DNA from: Sulfopaludibacter sp963815475 | Lineage (GTDB): Bacteria; Acidobacteriota; Terriglobia; Bryobacterales; Bryobacteraceae | Direction: 5' to 3' | Assembly (NCBI GenBank): GCA_963815475.1 | Contig: CAWFHD010000003.1 | Location: forward strand, 5,084,001-5,148,000 | DNA: 64,000 nt | Shown here: in pieces, positions 36,197 through 44,608 of the stretch | Position numbering within the stretch: the stretch's first letter is position 1 | Layout: every line of letters begins with the position of its first letter | The notes under the pieces: model-generated | The model's database searches: none | Told to the model about the DNA's origin: nothing | Seen by the model: the letters and a program-made list of their open reading frames with translations, nothing else | Position numbers and translations under genes: made by a program

Positions 36197-37749
36197 GTAT
36201 ATCTGCGCTTGATTTTATGAGACTTGTGCTTGGGCTTCGGTGATTTAGGCTTTAGAGGGGGTGGAACAGGGGCTCGGGTGACGCACTCGGGCGGACTGGG
36301 GGCTAACGCTTTCGCCTCCGTAACCAGCTGTGGTGGAATAGTTTGCGGGATTTCGGTCAATTCGGGTGACGCAATCAGGTGAATCATTCTAGTGCCTCCG
36401 TGGGCGCGGCGAAACTCGACCGAGATGCCTGCGTCGGCGATTGTCAGGGTGTGTTTGGCGAGTTGACGGGCGAGGGCCTGAGGGTTCGGGTGGGAGGGGA
36501 TCGATTGGGCAAGGAGGGTGGCGGTGCCGGCCCAATCCGGGGTCTGGCGGAGGAGGGTGCGGAGGGCACCGACGATGGGTAGAGGGTCGGGTGCCGGGTC
36601 GAAGGCATTTTCGATTTGGGTGGCGGTGCAGTTCAGGGCGGGGGCGGCGGCGACGGTCCAGGCTAGCGCGCCCGCGTGGCGGGTGGAGTGGCGTTCGCGG
36701 GGCGCGGGCGAGCCGAGGATCGTGGAGATGGCGTTGTAGAGGGCTCCGAGTATTAAAGGATAGTCGCGCTCGATTTGAGCGAGGAGCTCGGATTCGGGTC
36801 GGCGGGTTTCGGCGGTCAATTCGGGGAGGGTGACGGTGAGGGCGCGGGCGGCGAGTTCGGGGGAGGGAACGAAGTCAGCCGTGACGGTGAGGAGGATGGC
36901 GCGCTTGAGCCAGAGTTGGGCGAGGTCGCGATGGCCGTCTTCGCGGCAGGCGAAACCGGCGCCGCTGGAGAGGCGGCAGAGGAGGTCGGTCTGTTGGGCA
37001 GAGAGCGTGGAGACGTGGTCGAAGGCGAGGACGGCGTTGTTGTGGGCGAGTTGGAAAAGTTCGCGGGCGGAAGGCGGCAGGGGAAGGAGGGGCGAAGTGC
37101 AAGGGTCAGCGAGGGCGCGGAGGATGCGGGCGGCGAAAGACTTGCCGGAGCCGGAGGGGCCGTGCAGGATGAGGATGGGATAGGGCCCGTCGGGCTGGAG
37201 GGCGGTGAGGAGCCAGGCGAAGCAGCGGATCCAATCGGGGCCGAGATTGAGGGTGTGGCGGAGGGTTTCGAGAGGCGGCGGCTGTTTGGGATCGGGCGCC
37301 GCAGGGATGGGGAGGGCGCGCGTGGAGGCGGAGGTTTCGAAGTGGACGCCCTCGCCCTGGCTGATTTGCCAGCCGGCGGCGGAGATGGCGATGTAGTGGC
37401 CTTCGGGATTGGCGAGGTCGATCAAAATCTTTTCGGGGACGATGGCGGGGCCGCGCTTATCGACGCGGCGGGCGATGCGGATGTTGAGACGGTCGGGTTC
37501 GCGGGAGGCCTGGGCTTCGAGGTGGCGGCGGATTGCGCTCCAGGTCTGGATGCTGGGGACGAGGCCGCAGTCCATGTAGCATTTGGCGGCGAACCATTCG
37601 CGGAATGCTCGGGAAGAGATGGCGAGGGTGCGATGAGCGCCGGGGTGGGTAGTGGGGATCTGGGCGAAGGCGCGGCCGTCGAAGGAAGTGAAGGGTCGAA
37701 TGCGGTGGAGGACTTCGTCGAAGATCTGGATGGCTTTGGGGTGGTGCAT
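36193..37749 (-). CDS. P-loop ATPase of the helicase/primase-like type, function unknown
   Basis: The 518-residue soluble protein has a Walker A motif LHGPSGSGKSFAARIL at about residues 202-217. A Walker B-like stretch is AVLAFDHVSTLS. The LFQLAHNNAVLAFDHV and LLTVTADFVPSPELAARAL segments resemble virus- and plasmid-type ATPases that follow a primase domain. The N-terminal ~180 residues (FAAKCYMDCGLVP, ILIDLANPEGHYIAIS) match no family I know with confidence. The C-terminal tail is Pro/Lys-rich. Proteins with this layout often belong to integrated elements, but no integrase, att site or phage gene lies nearby. It is on the same strand just upstream of hsp20, whose promoter begins at its stop codon. 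Confidence 0.6.
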   Translation of the reverse strand: MHHPKAIQIFDEVLHRIRPFTSFDGRAFAQIPTTHPGAHRTLAISSRAFREWFAAKCYMDCGLVPSIQTWSAIRRHLEAQASREPDRLNIRIARRVDKRGPAIVPEKILIDLANPEGHYIAISAAGWQISQGEGVHFETSASTRALPIPAAPDPKQPPPLETLRHTLNLGPDWIRCFAWLLTALQPDGPYPILILHGPSGSGKSFAARILRALADPCTSPLLPLPPSARELFQLAHNNAVLAFDHVSTLSAQQTDLLCRLSSGAGFACREDGHRDLAQLWLKRAILLTVTADFVPSPELAARALTVTLPELTAETRRPESELLAQIERDYPLILGALYNAISTILGSPAPRERHSTRHAGALAWTVAAAPALNCTATQIENAFDPAPDPLPIVGALRTLLRQTPDWAGTATLLAQSIPSHPNPQALARQLAKHTLTIADAGISVEFRRAHGGTRMIHLIASPELTEIPQTIPPQLVTEAKALAPSPPECVTRAPVPPPLKPKSPKPKHKSHKIKRRYT

Positions 37750-37854
37750 CGATTTCGGTGTAACACTGCGGTAGGGGGGAGTCTGAAATTCGGGGTCGGA
37801 TGTGGTTCAGGGGGTGGGGGTTAGGTTTTTGGGATTCGGGTGATTGGAATTAGG

Positions 37855-37895
37855 CCACGGATTCACGCGGATGAACACAGATAAGGCCTGATGTT
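37855..37895. repeat. Dispersed 40-base repeat, copy 1
   Basis: The core ccacggattcacgcggat, then gaacac and gataag, is repeated at 38314-38354 in the same orientation with only a few differences. Both copies flank the small membrane-protein gene at 37934. Repeats of this kind are scattered in acidobacterial and planctomycete genomes. Confidence 0.7.
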
Positions 37896-37933
37896 TGTGC
37901 GCCCGTAAAGGGCAGTGGTGATACGATGTCCGC

Positions 37934-38209
37934 ATGGTGCTGAATCACATCGCCGCCATATTCTTCTTTTCCGGACCGCTCTTCTACATCGGCTTGTTGA
38001 TGGTGGTTGACCCGGCCGGTATCGCAGCGCTGCCTGAATTGTTCGGTGATGCGTTACTGAACTTGCAGCGCGCCTTGCGTGGGTTCCCTGCAAAAGAAAG
38101 GCCGGTTGAATCCAAGGAGACCAATGCTTCTTGCAAGTTGCGAAGAACCTTAAGACTCGCTGGCTTGGCACTCGTCGTTTGTGGCCTGTTATTCGCTGTC
38201 GTGATCTGA
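37934..38209 (+). CDS. Small two-helix membrane protein
   Basis: The 91-residue protein has two hydrophobic helices (about 5-27, IAAIFFFSGPLFYIGLLMVV, and 72-91, LAGLALVVCGLLFAVVI). They are separated by a ~40-residue basic loop (RALRGFPAKERPVESKE). I do not recognise it. It is bounded by two direct copies of a dispersed repeat, which raises the chance that the gene moved with them. No clear ribosome-binding site is present before the ATG. Confidence 0.5.
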   Translation: MVLNHIAAIFFFSGPLFYIGLLMVVDPAGIAALPELFGDALLNLQRALRGFPAKERPVESKETNASCKLRRTLRLAGLALVVCGLLFAVVI

Positions 38210-38313
38210 AGTGGAATGCTCGGAAGGGGCCGCTGAAAAACGAGGGAACACAATATGTCAGAATCCGAAGATTCTCACCATTCGACCTGAATCCTTCGGA
38301 ATCTTAATTTCGC

Positions 38314-38354
38314 CACGGATTCACGCGGATGAACACGGATAAGCATCTGATGTT
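38314..38354. repeat. Dispersed 40-base repeat, copy 2
   Basis: Second direct copy of the element described at 37855. It has the same ccacggattcacgcggat core, and similarity continues through a shared ctgatgtt end. Confidence 0.7.
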
Positions 38355-38444
38355 CCGGGTATTCCACCTGCAAGAAATGAAATGAGCGATGTCGGCGAAC
38401 CGACGAAAATAAGCCGTTCGAGGTTCGGCGCCATCTAGCATCCC

Positions 38445-39245
38445 ATGAGCAGTGTTGCGAGGATTCTCGCAGGGAGCGCGCTGCTTCTTGGCCGCACGGC
38501 ACAGGTTTTCGCTCAAGGCGGCCCCCCACTGCTCACCGACGATCCGGGCACCCCTGGCAATAGAAACTGGGAAATCAACATCGCCTCCACGCACTTCCGC
38601 AGTCCTGGAGAACGTGAATTTGAGGCTCCCCTTCTCGACATCAACTACGGCTTGGGCGATCGGATTCAATTGAAGTACGAGGTGCCCTATCTTTTCGACA
38701 GCGATGAAGGCGCTCCTTATCGCAGCGCCGTGGGAAACTCTCTCATCGGTGTGAAATGGCGCTTCTTTCAGAAAAGCGACGAGAAGGGCTGGAATATATC
38801 GACCTACCCTCAGCTTGAGGTGAACAATCCATTTATCGCGGAGGCGCTGGGATTGGTCGATCGCGGCCCGCGATTTCTGTTGCCGGTGGAGATCACCAAA
38901 GTATTCGGCCCGGTCGAGGTGAACTTCGAAGGCGGATACTGGTTTACCCGGGATGCCTCGAACGAGAGGATTCTCGGGCTTGCCTTCGGACACCAATTCA
39001 CAAAGAGATTCGAAGGTTTAGCCGAAATCTACGATGATGTAGTTCTGGGAGGGACAGCGCGTTCCACCACCCTCGATATCGGCGGGCGGTATGAGTTTCA
39101 CAAAGGCCTGCTCATCAATTTTATGGCTGGCCGCCGCATCATAGGCAGCGGTACAGTGAACGGCCAGCCCTCTTTGATCGGGTACCTCGGCCTGCAGGTG
39201 CAACTCACGCGAGACAAGTCTTCGAAACGACACTCCGGCCACTAG
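38445..39245 (+). CDS. Putative outer-membrane beta-barrel protein
   Basis: The 266-residue exported protein has a signal peptide ending near VFAQG. The mature part is rich in alternating, amphipathic strands with aromatic girdles (WEINIASTHFRSPG, LDINYGLGDRIQLKYEVPYL, FEGGYWFTRD, LIGYLGLQVQLTRD). LLTDDPGTPGNRNWEIN at the start is typical of acidobacterial and proteobacterial barrel proteins grouped with phenol-pathway MetA-like transporters. No ligand can be named. The C-terminal residue is not the classic Phe. The start has no strong ribosome-binding site, and no operon partner is present. Confidence 0.65.
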   Translation: MSSVARILAGSALLLGRTAQVFAQGGPPLLTDDPGTPGNRNWEINIASTHFRSPGEREFEAPLLDINYGLGDRIQLKYEVPYLFDSDEGAPYRSAVGNSLIGVKWRFFQKSDEKGWNISTYPQLEVNNPFIAEALGLVDRGPRFLLPVEITKVFGPVEVNFEGGYWFTRDASNERILGLAFGHQFTKRFEGLAEIYDDVVLGGTARSTTLDIGGRYEFHKGLLINFMAGRRIIGSGTVNGQPSLIGYLGLQVQLTRDKSSKRHSGH

Positions 39246-39250
39246 CGCGC

Positions 39251-39628
39251 CTAATTCGCCGACGGCTTTTGCAAATCGTCCACCACTAACATTTCCACGG
39301 CCGCCCTTTGTTGGATGAGCTTGAGACCGAGCTGCTCTTGTACCGCAGTGAAGATGCTAATGTCCTCCGGTCCGTTACTCAGCTTGAATTCCGGGGTGTA
39401 GGTCAGGTTGATATCGTACGTTCCACTCAAACCTGTTTGGTTCAGCACTGGCCGGTCCAGGCCGGAGCTGTTTGAGATGCTCTCAACCAAGTCATCCACT
39501 GTCGCCTTCGGCATAGTGTGCTGATAATTCCGGCCTTGCAGGCCCAGATGGAACATCGATTTGGCGTCGGGCGCGCTTGCACTCAACCTCGGGCCGTTCT
39601 TGCCGACGATGAGTGACGACAATTCCAC
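39251..39628 (-). pseudogene. C-terminal fragment of a TIGR03435-family protein
   Basis: The 125 codons correspond to the C-terminal half of the acidobacterial TIGR03435 family. Typical blocks are VGKNGPRL, NQTGLSGTYDINLTYTPEF, and SIFTAVQEQLGLKL with VEMLVVDDLQKPS. Full members are about 250-300 residues with a signal peptide. Here a stop lies shortly upstream in frame and no signal peptide precedes it. GTG 39628 is the only start, so this is most likely a truncated relic. Confidence 0.7.
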
Positions 39629-39732
39629 GAACCCGTGCGACTAACATGAAGCCCTCCAACTCCTAGGACAAGACGACCGGTAGCGGCAACCTGTCGATGG
39701 GATTTCCGTAGCCGGGGCGGCTATATTGAATT

Positions 39733-40242
39733 ATGCCTTTCGATCCCCGAATCTACGGCGAAGCGGTTGCCTCGATCCTGGCTCTCGACGGCAACGGCGA
39801 ACGCCTGATGCCATTGGTCCAAAGCGGCTGCTCGTCCCCCGATGCACGCTCCCGCCTGCAAAGCAGCAGTGCGGGCACGCTTTTTCCGCAATCGCGAGCG
39901 CCCGAAGCGGCGCTGGCCGGCATCTACCTCTACTTCGGCTGTTGGGCGGAGGCGCACGAAATCGCGCAAGACATCAACACGCCCGACGGCAGCTACTGGC
40001 ATGGCATTGTGCATCGGCAGGAACCCGACGCAGGGAATGCCGGCCACTGGTTCCGGCAGGTGGGCTCGCATCCTATTTTTCCGGCGCTGGCGAAAACTGC
40101 CGGTCTGCCGCGATGGGACCCGTTTCACTTCATCCAACAGTGCGAGAACGCGGAGGCGGGCGCGCTGGAGTTGCAGCGCACGGAATGGCAACTGCTCTTC
40201 GATTTCTGCGCGGCTAAAAACGCCAGATCGGCATCGTCGTAA
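39733..40242 (+). CDS. Conserved acidobacterial protein upstream of secA, function unknown
   Basis: The 169-residue soluble protein includes DPRIYGEAVASILALDGNGE, APEAALAGIYLYFGCWAEAH and DGSYWHGIVHRQEPDAGNAG. A WFRQVGSHPIFPAL block and a C-terminal WDPFHFIQQCE follow. The WHGIVHRQEPDxGNAxxWF pattern appears in hypothetical proteins I recall from related soil bacteria; none is characterised. No signal peptide or membrane helix. It ends 4 bases before the secA-like gene, so the two are probably translated from one mRNA. Confidence 0.65.
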   Translation: MPFDPRIYGEAVASILALDGNGERLMPLVQSGCSSPDARSRLQSSSAGTLFPQSRAPEAALAGIYLYFGCWAEAHEIAQDINTPDGSYWHGIVHRQEPDAGNAGHWFRQVGSHPIFPALAKTAGLPRWDPFHFIQQCENAEAGALELQRTEWQLLFDFCAAKNARSASS

Positions 40243-40246
40243 GCTT

Positions 40247-42349
40247 ATGAACCTCCTTCGCTCCTGGTTCGGCGGTCCGGCTGTTACGGAAGAGGTCGTG
40301 GCGATCAACCAGCAGCGCGCTGAGTTGGAGAGTCTGGGCGATGACGCGCTACGGCAGCGATTCCGGTGCGCTGGAGAGCTTACGGAGATCATCGCGATCG
40401 TTGCCGTGGTGGCGGAGCGCGTTATAGGTCAGCGCATGTTCGATGTGCAGTTGCACGGGGCGCTGGCACTGGCGCGCGGCAAGATCACGGAGATGCAGAC
40501 CGGCGAGGGGAAGACGCTGGCCTGCACTCCCGCGGTGGCGTGGTTCGCGCGCTCCGGGGAAGGCGTCCACGTTATCACGGTGAACGACTACCTGGCGCGC
40601 CGCGATGCTCGATGGATGGGGCCGGTCTACCAGTTCCTCGGCTTCTCGGTCGGCTGTATCCAGCAGACCATGACCTTCGAGGAGCGGCGCGAGGCGTACA
40701 GCTGCGATATCACGTACGCCACCGCCAACGAACTGGGGTTCGATTTTCTGCGCGACCAGATCGCACTGCGGCCGGAAGAGCAGGTGCACCGCGCGTTTCA
40801 CGCGGTGGTGATCGATGAGGCCGACTCCATACTGATCGACGAAGCGCGCATTCCACTGATTCTGGCGGGCGGGGAAGTGGATGAGGAAGTGGTGGCGCGG
40901 CAAGTGGACGTGGTGGCGCGGCGTCTGCAGCGCGGCACGCATTTCACGCTCGACGAGCACGGCCGCAACATCGCGCTCACCGACGCCGGAATCCAAGAGG
41001 TGGAGCACGCGCTGGGCTGCACGAATGTCTACGATGCGGCAAACCTGGGGCTGTACACGGCGGTCCACAACGGCATACATGCCCACCACCTGCTGCGCCG
41101 CGATGTGGACTACGTGGTGAAGAACGGCGTGATCGAATCGGTGGACGAATTCAAGGGGCGGATCGCGCCGGATCGGCGATGGCCCGCCGGGCTGCACACC
41201 GCCATCGAAGCCAAGGAGCGAGTGCCGTTTCGCAAGCAGGGGCGCGTTTTGGCCTCCATCACGCTGCAGAATCTGGTGTCGCTCTACCCGGAGATCTGCG
41301 GCATGACGGGCACTGCCGCTACGCAGACCGCCGAGTTTCAACTCTGCTATCAACTGGGCGTCGAGGTGATCGCTACCAATCGGCCGGTGATCCGCATCGA
41401 TGAGCCGGATGTCTTGTTCGAAGACAAGGGGTCGAAGGAGAATGCCGTGGTGGAGGAGATCCGCCGCGTGCATGCGACGGGGCAGCCGATTCTGGTGGGA
41501 ACGTCTAGCGTGGAAGAATCGGAGCGGCTGAGCCGTGCGCTGCCCGACGTGCCGCATGCGGTATTGAACGCGCGCAATGAAGAGGAAGAGGCAGGTATTG
41601 TGGCGCGTGCGGGTGAACGCGGCGCGGTAACGATCTCGACCAATATGGCCGGCCGCGGCGTGGATATTCGATTGGGCGAGGGCGTAGCGGAGTTGGGTGG
41701 GCTCTACGTGATCGGAATGAATAAGCACGAGAGCCGGCGCATCGACCACCAACTGCGCGGCCGCGCGGGACGGCAGGGCGACCGCGGCCGCTCGCGCTTC
41801 TACATCTCCAAACAGGACGATCTACTGGTGCGTCACGGCATCAACAACGAGCGGCTGCAGCCCGATGCGGAAAATATACAGCGGGTGGTGGAGGGGCAGA
41901 ATTTGGAGATCCGCCGCTTCCTGCAGAAGTACGAAGCGGTGATCGAAGGGCAACGGCAGCGGCTGCAGGAACGGCGCCAGGAGATCTTGCTCGGTGGGGC
42001 GGAAGGGTTGGAGCGGATGGTTGCGCTCACTACCATCGACGATCTCTGGTCGGACTATCTGGCCGCGGTTACGGAAATGCGCGCGGGCGTGCATTGGCAT
42101 TCGTGGGGCGGCCGCGATCCTCTACACGAGTATCTGACGAGCGTGGATGCGATGTACCGCGAACTCGAAGAAGGGCTGGATGACGAGATCGCCGCCCGGT
42201 TGGAGGACGCGATCGCGAACGGCGTCGATCCTTCGCAGAGGGGCGCTACGTGGACCTATCTGACTACTGACCGGCCTTTCGGGAATTACACCGAGCGCGT
42301 GCTCGAAGGGCTGGTGCGGAAGGTGGGGAAGCGGGAGTTGTGGGGTTAG
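40247..42349 (+). CDS. Compact SecA-family preprotein translocase ATPase (SecA2-like)
   Basis: The 700 residues contain the DEAD-type NBD1 with TGEGKTLA (Walker A), NDYLARRDARWMGP and VIDEADSILIDEARIP (Walker B). A shortened preprotein-crosslinking region follows, then NBD2 with GMTGTAATQ, ITISTNMAGRGVDI-like helicase motif V and RIDHQLRGRAGRQGDRG. A scaffold helix and wing come next. It is ~200 residues shorter than E. coli SecA, lacks the C-terminal zinc-binding tail, and the crosslinking domain looks reduced, as in accessory SecA2 proteins. The housekeeping secA is therefore presumably elsewhere. ATG 40247 begins the family-typical MNLLRSWFGG. It is coupled to a 169-residue unknown protein. 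Confidence 0.8.
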   Translation: MNLLRSWFGGPAVTEEVVAINQQRAELESLGDDALRQRFRCAGELTEIIAIVAVVAERVIGQRMFDVQLHGALALARGKITEMQTGEGKTLACTPAVAWFARSGEGVHVITVNDYLARRDARWMGPVYQFLGFSVGCIQQTMTFEERREAYSCDITYATANELGFDFLRDQIALRPEEQVHRAFHAVVIDEADSILIDEARIPLILAGGEVDEEVVARQVDVVARRLQRGTHFTLDEHGRNIALTDAGIQEVEHALGCTNVYDAANLGLYTAVHNGIHAHHLLRRDVDYVVKNGVIESVDEFKGRIAPDRRWPAGLHTAIEAKERVPFRKQGRVLASITLQNLVSLYPEICGMTGTAATQTAEFQLCYQLGVEVIATNRPVIRIDEPDVLFEDKGSKENAVVEEIRRVHATGQPILVGTSSVEESERLSRALPDVPHAVLNARNEEEEAGIVARAGERGAVTISTNMAGRGVDIRLGEGVAELGGLYVIGMNKHESRRIDHQLRGRAGRQGDRGRSRFYISKQDDLLVRHGINNERLQPDAENIQRVVEGQNLEIRRFLQKYEAVIEGQRQRLQERRQEILLGGAEGLERMVALTTIDDLWSDYLAAVTEMRAGVHWHSWGGRDPLHEYLTSVDAMYRELEEGLDDEIAARLEDAIANGVDPSQRGATWTYLTTDRPFGNYTERVLEGLVRKVGKRELWG

Positions 42350-42409
42350 CGACCTACAGCTTGACAGAAATACGCCCTCGTATTCTGAGGCAACCGGCTC
42401 CCTAACGGG

Positions 42410-42431
42410 CGCGGCTCTGATCGGAGCCGCG
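42410..42431. terminator. Hairpin between convergent secA-like and chemoreceptor genes
   Basis: CGCGGCTC (42410-42417), 6-base loop, GAGCCGCG (42424-42431): a perfect 8-base stem nested in a weaker TGAGGC/GCCTCA pair. There is no U-tract on either side, so termination would be factor-assisted. Confidence 0.5.
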
Positions 42432-42487
42432 CGCCTCAGCAAACGGTTTCCCGATACATTAGCGAACTTCTAAAACGACCGACTAAG

Positions 42488-43927
42488 CTAGATTTCCGCG
42501 CCTACCATGGCGCTCACCTGCTCCACCACGCTCCTTAACGCTTCCGATTGCCCGGTCATCTCCTCGGCGGCGGCGGCGCTCTCTTCCGCACTGGCGGCGG
42601 TCTTCTGCGTGACAGCCTGCATCTGCATGAGCGCTTCGCCGATCTGCGCGATTCGCTTGGCTTGCTCCACGCTGCCGAGATTCACTTCTTCCACCAGCGT
42701 TCCCACTTGGGCCGCTTCGACGGTGATCCCTTGAATTGCGGAGGCCATGGAAGACACCTTGTTCATTCCGTCATTGGATTTGCCGATGGAGTCTTCGATC
42801 AAAGAAGTAGTGTCCTTGGCGGCTTGCGCGCAGCGCTGCGCCAGATTGCGGACTTCGTCCGCGACTACCGCGAAGCCCATTCCAGCTTCGCCCGCACGTG
42901 CCGCTTCCACGGCCGCATTGAGCGCGAGGATGTTGGTCTGGAAAGCGATTTCGTCGATGACGCGAATGATTTTCGAGATCTTGTTGCTGGAGGCGGTGAT
43001 CTCATTCATAGCAGTGACCATGCCCTCCAGCGAATCGCGGGTGGAGTTGAAATTGGTTTGGGATTTGGCGGCGAGTTCCGCGGCGGTGCGCGTTTTGTGA
43101 GTGTTTTCGCGCGTCATGGCGTTGATCTCTTCACCGGAAGACGAGGTCTCCTGGAGGGAAGCTGCCTGCTCGGAAGCGCCTTGAGCCAGCGACTGGCTGG
43201 CGGAGGAAATCTGCATGGCAGCGGCCGACACCTGCTCGGCGCCCTGGGCCAAATCGAATACGGCCTGCCGCAGGCGCTGGCTGATGCCGCGGACCAGCAC
43301 CACAGTGCCAGCGCCCGCGCAAAGGCTCATTGCGAGCAGGAGATAGGCGATCCATTGCTGACTGGTATAGCTGCTGGCCAGCGCCTTCTTGTTCTGGTCG
43401 AGGTATTCGGCCTGCTGCGCCGCGAGCTTTTCGCTGGCGCCCTGGATGCGCGTGAAGATGGGGGCTGTCTTGTTTTTGCGAAGCTGGTTGGCTTCACCGA
43501 GCTTACGCGCCTGGCATAGACGGACCATTTCCTGGTACTGCGGCAGCCATTCCGTCTCCTGCGCCGCGATCTCCGCCGCGAGTTGCTTGCCCTCTTCCGA
43601 TATGTGTAGCGCCCGGAGCTCTTCAATCGCTGCCCGGACTTTGTCCGAAACCTGCTGGAAGGCATCCTTCTGCTTCGCGAGGTCGGCGCTGTCCTTGGAA
43701 TAGGTATCGAGGATCACTCCTCTTTGCGCCGCGATCATATCCCCGTTGGCGGCAACAATCCGATTGGCGAGCGTGGATTTGCGGACCGTGTGATCCACGG
43801 CTTCGTCGAACTGCGCCTTAAAATTCGCCATCGAGCTGAGCCCGAAGTACGCCAGAGTTACGCTCAGCGCAAACATCACTGCGGCGCCGGCCATCAATTT
43901 CTTACCGATCGGAATTTCTTTTCTCAT
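42488..43927 (-). CDS. Methyl-accepting chemotaxis protein
   Basis: The 479-residue chemoreceptor has TM1 at about 10-28 (LMAGAAVMFALSVTLAYFGL). A four-helix-bundle-type periplasmic sensor (about 30-190) contains a WLPQYQEMVRLCQARKLGEA segment. TM2 follows at about 190-210 (WIAYLLLAMSLCAGAGTVVLV). There is little or no HAMP domain before the signalling coiled coil. The hairpin tip is ILALNAAVEAARAGEAG then FAVVADEVRNLAQRCAQAA. No C-terminal CheR-docking pentapeptide is present. No che genes are nearby, so it is an orphan receptor. No ligand can be assigned. Confidence 0.9.
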   Translation of the reverse strand: MRKEIPIGKKLMAGAAVMFALSVTLAYFGLSSMANFKAQFDEAVDHTVRKSTLANRIVAANGDMIAAQRGVILDTYSKDSADLAKQKDAFQQVSDKVRAAIEELRALHISEEGKQLAAEIAAQETEWLPQYQEMVRLCQARKLGEANQLRKNKTAPIFTRIQGASEKLAAQQAEYLDQNKKALASSYTSQQWIAYLLLAMSLCAGAGTVVLVRGISQRLRQAVFDLAQGAEQVSAAAMQISSASQSLAQGASEQAASLQETSSSGEEINAMTRENTHKTRTAAELAAKSQTNFNSTRDSLEGMVTAMNEITASSNKISKIIRVIDEIAFQTNILALNAAVEAARAGEAGMGFAVVADEVRNLAQRCAQAAKDTTSLIEDSIGKSNDGMNKVSSMASAIQGITVEAAQVGTLVEEVNLGSVEQAKRIAQIGEALMQMQAVTQKTAASAEESAAAAEEMTGQSEALRSVVEQVSAMVGAEI

Positions 43928-44049
43928 GTGTTACATCCCCTCAGAGAATGGCATGACGCCGCGACGTCCTGCACAATATCCCCGCGAGACGCTTATCGGA
44001 CAGAAGCTACGATCTTTCTTAGGCCCGGGTGGCGAGAATTCGTCAGTGG

Positions 44050-44574
44050 CTAGATCTTCTTTTGCAGATAATGCTCCCGGCTGATCCGGATGAGGTCCCG
44101 CGCCTCTTTCGGGCCTCTCCAGCCGCGCATCTGCGTCTTCTTCCCTTCCAGCTCTTTGTAGATGGCGAAGAAGTGTTCAATCTCGCGAAGTTTGTGCGGA
44201 AAAACCTGGTCGATGGTGTGGATCTGATCGAAGCGCGGGTTATTGTTGGGGACGGCGAGAATCTTCTGGTCGGGCTCGTCGTTGTCGATCATGTCGAGCA
44301 GGCCGACCGGGCGCACGGAAATCAGCACGCCGGGGTAGCTGGCATCGTCCACGATGGCGAGAACGTCGAGCGGATCGCCATCGTCGGCAAGAGTTCCCGG
44401 CACGAAGCCATAATCGCCAGGGTAGTGCAGCGGCGAATAGAGCGCGCGATCGAGCCGGAACACTCCGAGCTCGCCATCGTATTCATATTTGTTACTGGAA
44501 TTCTTGGGGATCTCGACAATCATCCGGACAATCTCCGGAGAGTCTGGTCCCGGTTCAATGTCGTACAGGCTCAC
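44050..44574 (-). CDS. ppa: Soluble inorganic pyrophosphatase (family I)
   Basis: The 174-residue enzyme hydrolyses PPi to two Pi, driving biosynthesis. Family I landmarks are IVEIPKNSSNKYEYD, LHYPGDYGFVPGTL, and the metal-binding acidic signature DDGDPLDVLAIVD. The C-terminal helical part is HKLREIEHFFAIYKELEGK. GTG 44574 is inferred as start because SLYDIEPGPDSPEIV is the expected N-terminus; the upstream codons look random. It follows a gluconate-permease gene on the same strand with a 34-base gap. Confidence 0.93.
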   Translation of the reverse strand: MSLYDIEPGPDSPEIVRMIVEIPKNSSNKYEYDGELGVFRLDRALYSPLHYPGDYGFVPGTLADDGDPLDVLAIVDDASYPGVLISVRPVGLLDMIDNDEPDQKILAVPNNNPRFDQIHTIDQVFPHKLREIEHFFAIYKELEGKKTQMRGWRGPKEARDLIRISREHYLQKKI

Positions 44575-44608
44575 TCCGCTATGGTAGCAATGGTGGGCGG
44601 CGGTTCGA

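Noticed and set aside
36775..37824. Gly/Glu-rich plus-strand open frame opposite the P-loop ATPase
   Set aside because: Composition (GEGGD repeats) is an antisense artefact; the minus strand has a Walker A motif and sensible codon use.
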